NCBI GenBank assembly: GCA_016795505.1
Contig: JAEUHH010000051.1
Location: 1-64,000 of the forward strand
DNA: 64,000 bases
Direction of reading: 5' to 3'
Origin: Verrucomicrobiales bacterium
GTDB lineage: Bacteria; Verrucomicrobiota; Verrucomicrobiia; Verrucomicrobiales; DEV007
Below the pieces are notes generated by a model. It was given only the letters and a program-made list of their open reading frames with translations. It ran no database searches and had not been told where the DNA came from. Each line of letters opens with the position of its first letter. The first letter of the stretch is position 1. Shown here piece after piece: positions 26,682-35,777 of the stretch. The position numbers were made by a program, and so were the translations under genes.

Positions 26682-27730
26682 CCGGCTGGTGCGTCCCTTG
26701 CGCCCAAGTCACCGGACGGCGGAGCCGGGGACGGATTTTCGACGGTTACGATCAGCCCGAGCTTGTCCGCCGTGGTCTGCCCGGTGAAGAGCCGCCACAG
26801 ATCGACGGCGAGCTGTCGGGCAATGGCCACCACTGCCTTCTTCCGGGCTGCGACGTTGCGCCCCGGATCGCCCAACGCTGGCGCCCACTTCTTCATCCTG
26901 TGGTAGTTGGGCTGCCAGCGAATCATCCGCCAGACCATCTCCACAAGCATGGCCCGCACTCTGGGGTTGCCCTTCTTGCTGTCGCTGCCGCCCCGTCGCT
27001 TGCCTCCACTGCGGTGTTCCCTCGGGCAGAGACCCGGGTAGCTGGAGACTTGTCTACGGTTGGTGAACCGCGACCAGTCGCCGACCTCCCGGCGCCCTTC
27101 TCCTGAATGGCAGCGGTCATCGCCTTCTCCTCGGCCTCCATCGGCTCGATGAGGCGCGCTAGCGTGGGGGCCTACTCGCCGGCGAGCCGCCAGGTCCTGC
27201 CCGCCACCACTTGCCGGAGACGTGGATGCCGTGCGAGGCCAGGAGACTTCGTCCCATCGCCTGAAGGCGTTGGCGCTCTCGCACGATTTGGTGGCGCTGC
27301 CGGGTGAAGGCCTGGTCGCGCTCTTCGCCCTCGCTGGGCACGCGCACGATCCTGAAAGCCTTACTGTTGCCCCGGGCGAAGCTGTCGAGCCTCTGGCAGA
27401 GGGCCATCGCATCCAGCAGGTTCTTCACTCCCTTGCCACGCTCGTCCCAGTTCTGGGGTTGCACGACTAATTGGGTCATGCCCATCGCGGCGAGCTTGCG
27501 GTGGAGGTGGTAGCCGAAGGCCCCCGCATCGTAGCAGGTGAAGACCTCGCGGGCGAGGCGTTGCTGTTTGGTCACGAAGCGAAGGAGACCGTTCAGGTCA
27601 ACTGCTGGACGGGTTGCGGGGTGGCTCCGTCGAGCTGACGGGCGACATAGAGCCGCTTGGCGTGGGCGTCGATCCCGAGCTTGATCGTGGCGTGGAGTTC
27701 GGTAGGATTGGGTTCTGTGATTGCATTCAT
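26663..27730 (-). pseudogene. IS110-family transposase, frameshifted
   Basis: The start ATG (27728-27730) opens MNAITEPNPTELHATIKLG then IDAHAKRLYVARQLDG, the DEDD-type RuvC-like N-terminus, but meets a stop after about 45 codons. Homology resumes in another frame (VDLNGLLRFVTKQQRLA, then CYDAGAFGYHLHRKL, then VVQPQNWDERGKG). It shifts again near 27180 and near 27060, and ends with the Tnp_20 domain (DWSRFTNRRQVSSYPGLCP, then GNPRVRAMLVE). At least three frame breaks make it inactive. Its length, 355 codons, is near normal. The start lies 41 bp from the methyltransferase ATG on the opposite strand, which leaves little room for an intact IS110 left end with its bridge RNA, so the element end is probably lost. 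Confidence 0.85.
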
Positions 27731-27770
27731 CGGTTGTTAGGTTGGGAGGGCAACCCCGCCTGGCAACGCC

Positions 27771-30700
27771 ATGCCATCTCCCCACATGCTTCACCCCTCC
27801 ATCCGCCTCGAAGGCTCCATCCTTTCCGCCGACATCCTCGATGCCATCGAGCGGGGCGAACGGTCCTTTCAGACCGCCAAAGACTTCGGCCTCGAACCCT
27901 CCACCAAGGTCAAGGATGAGATTGCCGATGCCTGGGCCGCTGCCCGCGCCTACTGGGCTGCCTATCAGGTGAAAATCGCCCGGCTCAAGGAAGGGGCTAC
28001 CGGTACTACCGAGACCCGCAACCTCTGGCTCGTCCCGCTGCTCGGCCTGCTCGGCTATCAGCTCCACCTCACCGAGTCCGAGACCCTCCAGGGGAAAATC
28101 TACCGCATCTCCCACCGCGATCCCGCCCGCGACCAGCTCCCCGTCCACCTCATCGGCTGGCACGAATCGCTCGACCGGCGCAGCACCGTGCCCAATGCCC
28201 CGCGCATGTCGCCCCACGGGCTGGTCCAGGAATACCTCAACCTCACCGAGCACCTCTACGGCATCGTCTCCAACGGCCGCCTCATCCGCCTGCTCCGGGA
28301 TTCCTCCCGCCTCGTCAAACTCACCTTCATCGAGTTCGACCTCGAACGCATCTTCACCGAGGAACTCTTCGCCGACTTCGCCCTCTTCTACCGCCTCCTC
28401 CACGCCTCCCGCCTGCCGGTCAGCCAGGATGGGGCAGGGGAGGCCCCGATTGAAATCTACCACCAGGACTCCCTCGACTCCGGCTCCCGCATCCGCGATG
28501 GCCTCAGCACCGCCGTCCACCGCGTCATTCTCGACCTCGCCAACGGCCTGCTCAACCACCCGGCCAACGACCGCCTCCGCGAGCTGGCCGCCCGTCCCGA
28601 GTTCGCCCCGGACTTCTACGCCCACCTCCTCCGCCTCATCTACCGGCTGCTCTTCCTCATGGTCATTGAGGAACGCGGCCTCGCCCATGTCCCCGGCACC
28701 AGCCAGCGCCTCCGGGAGATCTACGACCTCGGCTACTCGCTTGCCCGCCTGCGCCGCCTCTCGGAAAAGCCCCACTTCGCCGATGCCCGCCACCACGATG
28801 CCTGGCTCGCCCTCATCGCCCTCTTCCGCCTCGTGGACGAATCCGGCCGCGGCCTCAAACTCGGCGTCGCCCCGCTCGGCGGCGATCTCTTCAACCGTGG
28901 CTCGCTCGGCGTGCTGGAGGATTGCTCCCTCGACAACGCCACCTTCCTCGGTGCCCTCCGCCAGCTCACCCTCTTCACCAATCCCGTCACCCGCCAGCTC
29001 ATGCGGGTCAACTACGGTGCCCTCAACGTCGAGGAATTCGGCTCCGTCTATCAGGGCCTGCTGGAATTCGAACCCCGCGTCACCGAGATCGACGGCAAAT
29101 GGCACTTCGCCTTCGCCCAGGGCGACACCCGATCCGCCACCGGCTCCCATTACACCGAGGACGAACTCGTCCAGCCACTGATTAAACACTCCCTCGACCA
29201 CCTCATCACCGAGAAACTCAAGCAACCCGATCCCGCCGCCGCCCTCCTCTCCCTCCGCGTCGCTGACATCGCCTGCGGCTCCGGCCACATCCTGCTCGCC
29301 GCCGCCCGCCGCATCGGCATGGCCCTCGCCATCGTGCGCACCGGCGATGACCAGCCCAGCCCTGCCGCCTACCGTGAGGCTGTCCGCGATGTCATCAAAA
29401 ACTGCATCTACGGCGTGGACCTCAATCCCCTCGCCGTGGAACTCTGCAAGGTCGCCCTCTGGCTGGAAGCCCACGTCCCAGGCGAACCGCTCGGCTTCCT
29501 CGACCACCACATCAAATGCGGCAACGCCATCGTCGGCTTCGTCACCCGCGACGATCTCGACAAAGGCATTCCGGACGAAGCCTTCAAAACCCTCCCCGGC
29601 GACGACAAGGACATCGCCGCCGAATGCCGCAAGAAAAACAAAGCCGAGCGCAGGGAACGCACCACCGGCCAGAAACAACTCCCGCTCGCCCCCGAGCTTC
29701 AGGAAAAACTCGACGTCGTCCTCGCCCGCATGACGGAGCTCTCCGCCCTGCCCGAGCACACCCCCGCCGAGATCGCCGCCAAGAAACGGCGCTACACCGC
29801 CACCCAGTCTCAGGATGCCGCGCTGCTCCGCCAGATCGCCGCCATCCCCATCGCCCAGTTCTACCAACCGAAAACCGCAGGCAACCAAGCCAACCTCATC
29901 ACCGACGCCACCTTCCGCCACTACCTCGCCGGCCGCACCCCGCAAGGCCAGGCCACCGCCTCCGCCTGGGCACTCGCCGAGCGCAAAAAAGCCTTCCACT
30001 GGTTCCTCGAATTCCCCGACATCATCGCCAACGGCGGCTTCGACTGCATTCTGGGAAATCCTCCTTATCTCGGTGGCCAGGCGCTTAGTGGCACATACGG
30101 CCATCCCTTCTGCGAATACGTCCGCTGGCAATACGCCCCCATCGGACTCAGCGACCTTGTTGTATTCTTCCTCCGCCGCATCTTCACCCTCATTCGTCCA
30201 AGCGGCTTCACCGCCTTCATCACCACCAACTCAATCAAGGACGGCGATAACCGGAGGGATGGCCTCGAACAGGTCATCGCCGCTGGTGGCACCATCAACA
30301 TGGCCGTGCGCGGCATCAAGTGGCCGGGGGTGGCCAACCTCGTCGTCTCGCTCGTTTCGATCCATCGCGGAGAATGGAAAGACAACTGTTTCCTAGATGG
30401 CAAACCGTCGAGAATGATCAGCTCCTTTTTCGAGGACTCGGAGGATGGTGGTGATCCGCTCAACCTGCAGGAAAACAGTGATCAGGTATTCCAAGGTGCA
30501 ATCTTCCTTGGCGACGGCTTTCTTCTTACTCATGCCGAGGCCTCCTCACTCATCGCCAAATCCGCCAAGAACTCCGAGGTCATTTCTTCTCTCATCAACG
30601 GGCAGGAGCAGAACAATCAGCCAGATCAATTGCCCGGACGCAGCATCATCAACTTCCGCAACTGGCCGCTAGAGAAAGCAAAACGATATGTCGAACCATT

Positions 30701-31616
30701 CGCGATTGTTGAAGAGACCGTGTTGCCAGAAAGGCTCAAGAATAACCGCGCTTGCTATCGGGATCGCTGGTGGATCTACGCCGAACCTCGTCCCAAGCTG
30801 ATTCGAAACTTGCCCCTGCATCCTCGCTGCTTTGTTACAGCGCGCGTCACTAAATACCTCAATTTTTCAGCTTCTCCAACTGACCGCGTTTTCACAAACA
30901 ACCTCTACGTTTTTACCACTGATCGCTGGGATCAATACACCGTCGTTCAATCCACCATCCACGAAGTCTGGGCACGAAAATACAGCATGTCGCTCAAGCA
31001 GGACTTGCAGTTTTCTCCCTCAAACTGCTTCGAAACCTTCGCTTTCCCCTCCGGGCAGTGGCAGCACCCCAACCCGGACCTCGCCGCCATCGGCGAGCGC
31101 TACCACGAGCACCGCCGCGACCTCATGCTCCGCCTCTGGCTCGGCCTCACCGACATCTACAATCTCTTCCACGCCCCCGACCTCGACGAACGCCTCGCCA
31201 AGCTCTTCCACAAGCGCGCCAAAACCGGCGACTGGCACCAAGCCGAAAGCGTCCCCCCCGAACACCGCGCCACCGCCGGCACCCTCACCCCCGACCAAGC
31301 CCGCGACGCCATCCTCGAACTCCGCGCCCTCCACCGCGCCCTCGATCAAGCCGTCCTCACCGCCTACGCCTGGCACCAACCCGGCCCCGACGGCCCCGCC
31401 ATCGACCTCTCCCACGACTTCCAACAAGTCGAAACCCTCCCCGAAAACGACCGCACCCGCTACACCATCACCCCGGCGGCCAGGAAAGAGCTCCTCAAAC
31501 GCCTCCTCAAACTCAACCACCAACGCGCCGCCGAAGAGCAAAGCGCCACCCCATCAGCCCCGCCGGCCAGGAAAAAAAAGGCCCAGCGCGCCAAACAAGA
31601 CGACGAACTGCTCTGA
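27771..31616 (+). CDS. Adenine-specific DNA methyltransferase, Eco57I/DrmMI-like
   Basis: 1,281 aa. Motif I is DIACGSGH (residues about 500-507), GVDLNPLAVELCK follows (about 548), and the amino-methyltransferase motif IV is NPPY (about 763). An N-terminal helical region (1-480) precedes the catalytic core and a target-recognition-like region follows (about 770-1080), the layout of type IIG and BREX/DISARM adenine methylases. The catalytic residues are present. I see no clear PD-(D/E)XK nuclease signature in the N-terminal region, so this is more likely a stand-alone or system methylase than a IIG restriction enzyme, though that needs a profile search. The recognition region has lower GC than the rest. 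The gene lies 15 kb from the helicases on the same strand, beyond the RHS block and transposase relics. It may supply self-marking for that system (inference). Confidence 0.85.
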   Translation: MPSPHMLHPSIRLEGSILSADILDAIERGERSFQTAKDFGLEPSTKVKDEIADAWAAARAYWAAYQVKIARLKEGATGTTETRNLWLVPLLGLLGYQLHLTESETLQGKIYRISHRDPARDQLPVHLIGWHESLDRRSTVPNAPRMSPHGLVQEYLNLTEHLYGIVSNGRLIRLLRDSSRLVKLTFIEFDLERIFTEELFADFALFYRLLHASRLPVSQDGAGEAPIEIYHQDSLDSGSRIRDGLSTAVHRVILDLANGLLNHPANDRLRELAARPEFAPDFYAHLLRLIYRLLFLMVIEERGLAHVPGTSQRLREIYDLGYSLARLRRLSEKPHFADARHHDAWLALIALFRLVDESGRGLKLGVAPLGGDLFNRGSLGVLEDCSLDNATFLGALRQLTLFTNPVTRQLMRVNYGALNVEEFGSVYQGLLEFEPRVTEIDGKWHFAFAQGDTRSATGSHYTEDELVQPLIKHSLDHLITEKLKQPDPAAALLSLRVADIACGSGHILLAAARRIGMALAIVRTGDDQPSPAAYREAVRDVIKNCIYGVDLNPLAVELCKVALWLEAHVPGEPLGFLDHHIKCGNAIVGFVTRDDLDKGIPDEAFKTLPGDDKDIAAECRKKNKAERRERTTGQKQLPLAPELQEKLDVVLARMTELSALPEHTPAEIAAKKRRYTATQSQDAALLRQIAAIPIAQFYQPKTAGNQANLITDATFRHYLAGRTPQGQATASAWALAERKKAFHWFLEFPDIIANGGFDCILGNPPYLGGQALSGTYGHPFCEYVRWQYAPIGLSDLVVFFLRRIFTLIRPSGFTAFITTNSIKDGDNRRDGLEQVIAAGGTINMAVRGIKWPGVANLVVSLVSIHRGEWKDNCFLDGKPSRMISSFFEDSEDGGDPLNLQENSDQVFQGAIFLGDGFLLTHAEASSLIAKSAKNSEVISSLINGQEQNNQPDQLPGRSIINFRNWPLEKAKRYVEPFAIVEETVLPERLKNNRACYRDRWWIYAEPRPKLIRNLPLHPRCFVTARVTKYLNFSASPTDRVFTNNLYVFTTDRWDQYTVVQSTIHEVWARKYSMSLKQDLQFSPSNCFETFAFPSGQWQHPNPDLAAIGERYHEHRRDLMLRLWLGLTDIYNLFHAPDLDERLAKLFHKRAKTGDWHQAESVPPEHRATAGTLTPDQARDAILELRALHRALDQAVLTAYAWHQPGPDGPAIDLSHDFQQVETLPENDRTRYTITPAARKELLKRLLKLNHQRAAEEQSATPSAPPARKKKAQRAKQDDELL

Positions 31617-31623
31617 CCCGGCC

Positions 31624-31693
31624 GATCCAACAGGGTACGATCGCTGATCAGACAGGGTTGCCTCTCCGATCCGACCCGGTTTCATCGAAAATC
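31624..31693 (+). repeat. Dispersed palindromic repeat, copy A
   Basis: This copy starts 7 bp after the methyltransferase stop and has the diagnostic CAGACAGGGTTG (31650-31661) and ATCCGACCCGGTTTCATCG. It carries an additional half-unit on its left (GATCCAACAGGGT). It is a member of the five-copy family described under copy E, and may act as a transcript-end hairpin here. Confidence 0.7.
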
Positions 31694-31955
31694 TGCGGCG
31701 CACGAGAAACTCAAAACGCCACATAAAGTCCCCGCGGGTAAGAATTGGAATCACCAGCGCGCAGCCTCCGCGGCAACCAGATAATCGCAGGGGACGAACG
31801 AGGCAAGAGCGGCTGCCGAACAGACTGTTCGGAAGATCCAGAAAAGCTTCAACCCTCAGGATAACGAGGTTGCCCAATCAGTGGATTCTGCTTCTGAGGA
31901 CGACATCACCCGGATCGTCCTTTTGAAGTTCCCTGAACCCAACTCCGGATCAGCA

Positions 31956-32270
31956 ATGTCCCGCGAAACCGACATCCAATGGAGCGACAGCACGGTGAAC
32001 CCCATCATGGGGTGCGCCGGCTGCGAGCTGTTTCCCAGTCCGGAGAGCGTCCTGGCCGCCATCGATCAGGCGGTCGGGGGAGTCCTTGCGGGAGAGGCCG
32101 GGGCACGTTGGGGAGCCGGAAAGGCAAGGAATCTCTATCGGAATCTCATCTTTCAGGCCTTCGATACGATGCCGGAACCCCGGCGAAAAGCCGGCCACAA
32201 GCTGGCCGTTTCGACGATCAGGATCAACTGGACGGAAGCGCGGGAGCGTCTCCTGACTGGCCTTCTGTGA
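31956..32270 (+). pseudogene. Phage Gp37/Gp68 (DUF5131) protein, N-terminal fragment
   Basis: ATG 31956 opens MSRETDIQWSDSTVNPIMGC then CELFPSP, the conserved N-terminus of the phage Gp37/Gp68 family (DUF5131), usually about 250-450 aa and often paired with a three-Cys-motif partner. Only 104 codons remain before a stop, and the last 16 overlap the 3' end of the integrase relic on the opposite strand. The gene was evidently cut at this junction. The frame is open upstream to 31881 without family resemblance. The 262 bp between copy A of the repeat and this ATG hold no recognisable gene. Confidence 0.65.
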
Positions 32271-33327
32271 CGTCCGGCAGCAGCTTGGCTGCCTTCTTCA
32301 TCGCTTCCAGTTCGATATGAGTGTAGACGCGGTTCATTTCGGCGGAGTCGTGACCGACAAATTCTTCGGCGATGGCGGGACTGACTCCGGCATTCTTCAG
32401 AAGGCTCGTCGTCGTGTGCCGGAGGCTGTGGAAGCTGACCTTTGCTTCCACCCCCCTTGCCTTGGGGACCTTTCGTCCTGCGGCATTCTCTTCACTTTTC
32501 TCAATCTTCCGATGTTTTTTTGCTGTCACGATGCCAGCGTCGGCCATCAACTTGTGAAACTGAACGGAGAGCGAGCCGGTTTTCCCCTGGGTCGAGACGA
32601 TATCTTCCGCTTTGGGATGGAGGAAATACTCGCCGGGTTTCTCGTCTTTCAAAATCTCAATGTGTTTCAGTAAGGGCGGTGGAATGGGAATCTTCTGATG
32701 GCGGCCGGTTTTGCTGGTTTGCAGCCGAATCTCTCCTGCTTCGAGATCAATCTGGTCCCAGGAAAGCCGGGCGATGTCCCCGAGACGTTGTCCGGTGTAG
32801 AGACCGAAGAGAATCATGCTCCTCCATTCCGCATCGGCGACCTGGAGCAGGCCCCTCAACTCGACCATCGTAAATGGACGCCGGGTTGTCCTCGCGGTGC
32901 GCTTCAAGGTTGGGACGTCTTCGGCGGGATTGTCCGCCACCATGCCTTCGCGCTTTGCCGCGGCGAAAAGCATGCGAACGAACTTCAGATTGTGATTCAC
33001 GGTGGCGGGAGCTAGGTCCTTCGTCATGCCATCGCGCCAGCGGTGGATGTCATCCTTGGTGACTTCAAAGAGGGCTGCGTCAGCCTTCGGGCCGAGATGC
33101 TTGATGAACTTCCGATACGCGATTTCGTAAAAGACGTGGGTCGCGTCGCTGACCTCAGCTTTCTTTGAGGCGAGCCAGCGCTCCCCAAAGTCCCGGACTG
33201 TCGCATCGGGGAGCTTGGCGCTGGTGACCTCCTCGTAAATCTCCCGGAAGACCCGCTGTATCTGTTGGGCGGTGCGCTTCCGTCTGGCTACATCTTCAAA
33301 CTCGTTCGCGATCTTCTGCGCCTGCTA
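32224..33327 (-). pseudogene. Tyrosine recombinase, N-terminal end missing
   Basis: The frame opens directly after a TAG with QAQKIANEFEDVARRKRTAQQ, a segment normally about 50 residues inside this integrase family, so the N-terminal domain start and start codon are gone. The catalytic part is complete: TGQRLGDIARLSW (Arg I), KTGRHQKIPIP (beta-hairpin Lys), HSLRHT (His-x-x-Arg), then VGHDSAEMNRVYTH (His and the nucleophile Tyr). The 5' boundary is the point where the CARF fragment begins. The 3' end overlaps the broken DUF5131 gene by 47 bp. An internal ATG at 33027 could still yield a shorter protein, but without the core-binding domain. Confidence 0.8.
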
Positions 33328-33611
33328 ATGGTCCGAAAATGCTTTCGTAGCTGCCGGAGAATACCTAGATAGTTGGTGGGGTCCGCCAACGGAACATCAA
33401 AAATCTCCACATCAATCGAGGCGTGACGTTCCGCAATGGCTGCTTTTGTGGCGTGTGTCTGGTCTGAAAGTCTGGGAGTCAGGAATAGGCAAACTTTGGC
33501 AAATCGCCTTTCCGAGACCACGGTCAAAATAGGGCCTGCCTGATGCTCTCCCAAGAGAGAGGTGTGCGAAAATGGGTCGTGGAAGCCGACAAATGTGAGA
33601 AGAATTTCCAT
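33288..33611 (-). pseudogene. RtcR-type CARF domain fragment
   Basis: ATG 33609-33611 opens MEILLTFVGFHDPF, then GPILTVVSERRFAKVCLFLTP, then DVPLADPTNYLGILRQLRKHF. This is the N-terminal CARF domain of RtcR-like sigma-54 regulators and related nucleotide-sensing proteins. About 92 residues match, then the frame runs into the integrase relic and ends at 33288 after unrelated Arg/Ser-rich residues. The rest of the CARF fold, including the SGTPQM-type segment, and any AAA or effector domain are absent. It lies 70 bp downstream of the intact integrase on the same strand. Identification is from memory of the family motif order. Confidence 0.7.
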
Positions 33612-33681
33612 GATTATCCCGTCTCTCAACATTCCTTTAGCCTCGTAAACAACTGTTGACGAGATTTTCTTGCGGGTTGCC

Positions 33682-35178
33682 TCAAGACCTTTGGGATATT
33701 GCCAATCCTGAGTTCGGACATAACGCGGCATCGTTGAGTCCTGGCACCTCGATTTCCAGGCGGCGTCGGCTGCCGACATAGTGCTCTCGGGCAATGCGGG
33801 GATCGTTCCGCAGAAAGTCGGCTGCCCGGTCGTAGGAATCGGTCAGCTCGTAGATGATCGAGCCGGCTTCTTTGCGAAAGACATACAGAGGATTCTCACA
33901 GACGACACCATTCTCTCTGAGCCAGCGGCAGAGCCCTTTGAAGATCAGGTTGCCCGGCTTTTCCGGCTCTTTGCCGCGGTTTCTGACTGCTGGTATCACA
34001 AACGGGGGGAGCACGCTAAAGGGCTGGAACTCACGCAGAAAGGCAAGCACGGACTCGCTCACATCAATCGACGATTCGGAAGTGCGGGCCTTCGGCGTGT
34101 CGTATGAAGTGACGGCCACATGGATGCGGCGGCGCTGAAAGTCGATCTGGTCCCAGGTGAGCCGGGAGATCTCTTTTGGTCGCAGGCCGCACGAAATGGT
34201 AAGGAGAAGGATCATGAATCGGGCCTTGTCTTCCCGTATCAGGTCCTCGGGGGACTTGAGCCTCGGAGCGTTGCCCTGATTGGAGAAATAGGCTCGTCTG
34301 GCCTCGACCTCATGCTCGTTCAATTCGCCGTTCCAGAACCGTCTCTTCGCCTTTTGAACGATGTCGGCGACATCGATTCGGGACACATAGCGCCGCGATG
34401 GTTCCCTCAACGGACGAATCTGTCGAAAGGGCAGGGGATCGGGCAGATCAAAGTCAGAGTAGAAGGCCATCATGCGTTCCGAAAAAATGCTTCGGGCACA
34501 GCGAAAGTATGAGTTCAGAGTGGTGGCGACCTTGCCGCGAGCGATTCCGTCGGTGCCTGCCCGCTTGAGCCAAGAGGTTCTGATGGCCTCGAGATCGGCT
34601 AGGGTGAATTCGTCCATCCGGAGACGGCCGGTTTTTTCCCGCCACAATCGACGTTGGCGGTTGGTGGAGCGGACACCGACCGGAGCGAGACCCAGGATGC
34701 AGGAGGCGAGATGCCTGATGGCGTTGGTATTGTTTTTGACCGTGGTCGGGCTGATGTGAACTGCGTTCGCCTCGTAGCGGGTGAGAATGTCCTCCAGGCT
34801 AGGGACTGATTTTTCGAGAGGGCGCTCGTTAAGCGCCCGCAACCGCCTCCGGAATCGTCTGGGTTTCTGAAGGCATTCGAAGTCGGGATGGGCAAAGAGG
34901 TCCGCAAAGGTGTGGCTGGGAATGGCGAGGAACGCACTGATCTGATCCGCCAGCTTCTTGGCATCCTCCAGATGGGGACCGAGATTGAGGCGATGGCGTT
35001 CCCCGTTTTTCTTGACCGCTAAGGAATACTGCTCCCCGTAGCGAACTTCCCCGCGATGCAGGAAGCGGTTCCGGTAGATGCGGTTTCCACGACGGGTTCG
35101 TGCTTCGATGGGACGGTCTTTTAACATATTTTTTTGGCCCCGTTTTGGTCCTTTTTGGTGTGTTTCAGCTTGGGTCAC
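33682..35178 (-). CDS. Tyrosine recombinase of the tRNA-Ser island
   Basis: 498 aa. The C-terminal catalytic domain shows ISCGLRPKEISRLTWDQID (Arg I), VAVTSYDTPKARTSE (Lys region), YVFRKEAGSII (the His-x-x-Arg box, with Tyr in the first position) and IAREHYVGSR with the nucleophile Tyr near residue 461. The N-terminal part (1-220) has the arm-binding and core-binding layout. The start is GTG 35178; an ATG 17 codons further in (35127) is an alternative. The 5' end lies 83 bp from the 3' half of a tRNA-Ser gene, the usual arrangement for an integrase that uses a tRNA 3' end as attachment site. It probably integrates and excises the island to its left. Confidence 0.85.
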   Translation of the reverse strand: MTQAETHQKGPKRGQKNMLKDRPIEARTRRGNRIYRNRFLHRGEVRYGEQYSLAVKKNGERHRLNLGPHLEDAKKLADQISAFLAIPSHTFADLFAHPDFECLQKPRRFRRRLRALNERPLEKSVPSLEDILTRYEANAVHISPTTVKNNTNAIRHLASCILGLAPVGVRSTNRQRRLWREKTGRLRMDEFTLADLEAIRTSWLKRAGTDGIARGKVATTLNSYFRCARSIFSERMMAFYSDFDLPDPLPFRQIRPLREPSRRYVSRIDVADIVQKAKRRFWNGELNEHEVEARRAYFSNQGNAPRLKSPEDLIREDKARFMILLLTISCGLRPKEISRLTWDQIDFQRRRIHVAVTSYDTPKARTSESSIDVSESVLAFLREFQPFSVLPPFVIPAVRNRGKEPEKPGNLIFKGLCRWLRENGVVCENPLYVFRKEAGSIIYELTDSYDRAADFLRNDPRIAREHYVGSRRRLEIEVPGLNDAALCPNSGLAISQRS

Positions 35179-35260
35179 TATTTTTCATGTTTCTGTAATT
35201 GTCTAGTGGTAAAAGGGTTGTGATACATCCTGAAACGGATTGAAACGTGGAATATGGGCA

Positions 35261-35319
35261 CTCGAAATCGAGCGTAGGCTTATCCCCTACCGTGGGTTCG
35301 AATCCCACCCCTTCCGCCA
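35261..35319 (+). tRNA. tRNA-Ser(CGA) 3' half, attachment-site remnant
   Basis: The sequence begins exactly at an anticodon loop (CTCGAAA, anticodon CGA). It continues through a serine-type variable arm (GTAGG/CCTAC), a perfect T arm (GTGGG, TTCGAAT, CCCAC), the acceptor 3' strand and an encoded CCA (35317-35319). Upstream bases do not form a D arm, anticodon 5' strand or acceptor 5' strand, so this is not a functional tRNA. A break at the anticodon loop is a classic crossover point. I read it as the right attachment site. Confidence 0.8.
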
Positions 35320-35620
35320 TTTCCTCTCCTGAAACGTTCGAAACGGGAGGGGCAACGGCCCCAGTCCGGCTCGCCTGATCGAGGATGGCAATGGCCTGCT
35401 GCGGGCCATTCTCCTGCGGGGCGACGGGCGGTCGGGGATGACGATGCGCAAGGTCGCCTCTGCCGGTAGTGTGAGTGCCCTTTTTCTCAAGAGCGCGGCC
35501 AGCATCTCCTTTGGCTCGGTAGTAATTCGGTCATCCGGCCCGGCAGTGTTCTTTGGTCTGCGGCCGGCTTGAGAAATGCCTGACGCGCTCTCTTCTGAGA
35601 ATGCTTTTGGCAGATGATCG
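35320..35620. other. 300-bp junction between island and core, no gene recognised
   Basis: A plus-strand frame from about 35330 to 35570 is open but matches nothing I know. Minus-strand frames here include the familiar GWDSNPR peptide, which is just antisense of the tRNA T arm. Confidence 0.5.
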
Positions 35621-35650
35621 AAAAAAAGCCCAGCCTGGTCGGCTGGGCTT
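35621..35650 (-). terminator. Rho-independent terminator after the pseudopilin gene
   Basis: A 10-bp perfect stem (35626-35635 with 35641-35650, AAGCCCAGCC/GGCTGGGCTT) with a 5-nt loop. On the minus strand it is followed by a run of seven T. It lies about 130 bp after the pseudopilin stop and would end the secretion cluster transcript. Confidence 0.85.
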
Positions 35651-35777
35651 CAGGTTTGGCGGGGAGACCGAGTCTTCCGCCATCATGTTGAGGGAGGTCA
35701 GAGGCGAAAACCGAAGGCAATGCCTGACGACTTGCCATGCCGTCTGTGACCGTCCCGCAGAAGCGAGCCCAAACGGA

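Noticed and set aside
27159-30131. 990-aa minus-strand open frame
   Set aside because: It is mostly the antisense of the methyltransferase, with Glu/Val/Ala-rich filler caused by strong third-position C bias. Only its last part is real, as part of the IS110 relic.
35210-35319. Complete tRNA-Ser gene
   Set aside because: No acceptor 5' strand, D arm or anticodon 5' strand can be paired upstream of the anticodon loop, so only the 3' half is present.
35287-35505. Minus-strand frame ending in GWDSNPR
   Set aside because: This peptide is the known artefact of translating the antisense of a tRNA T arm.
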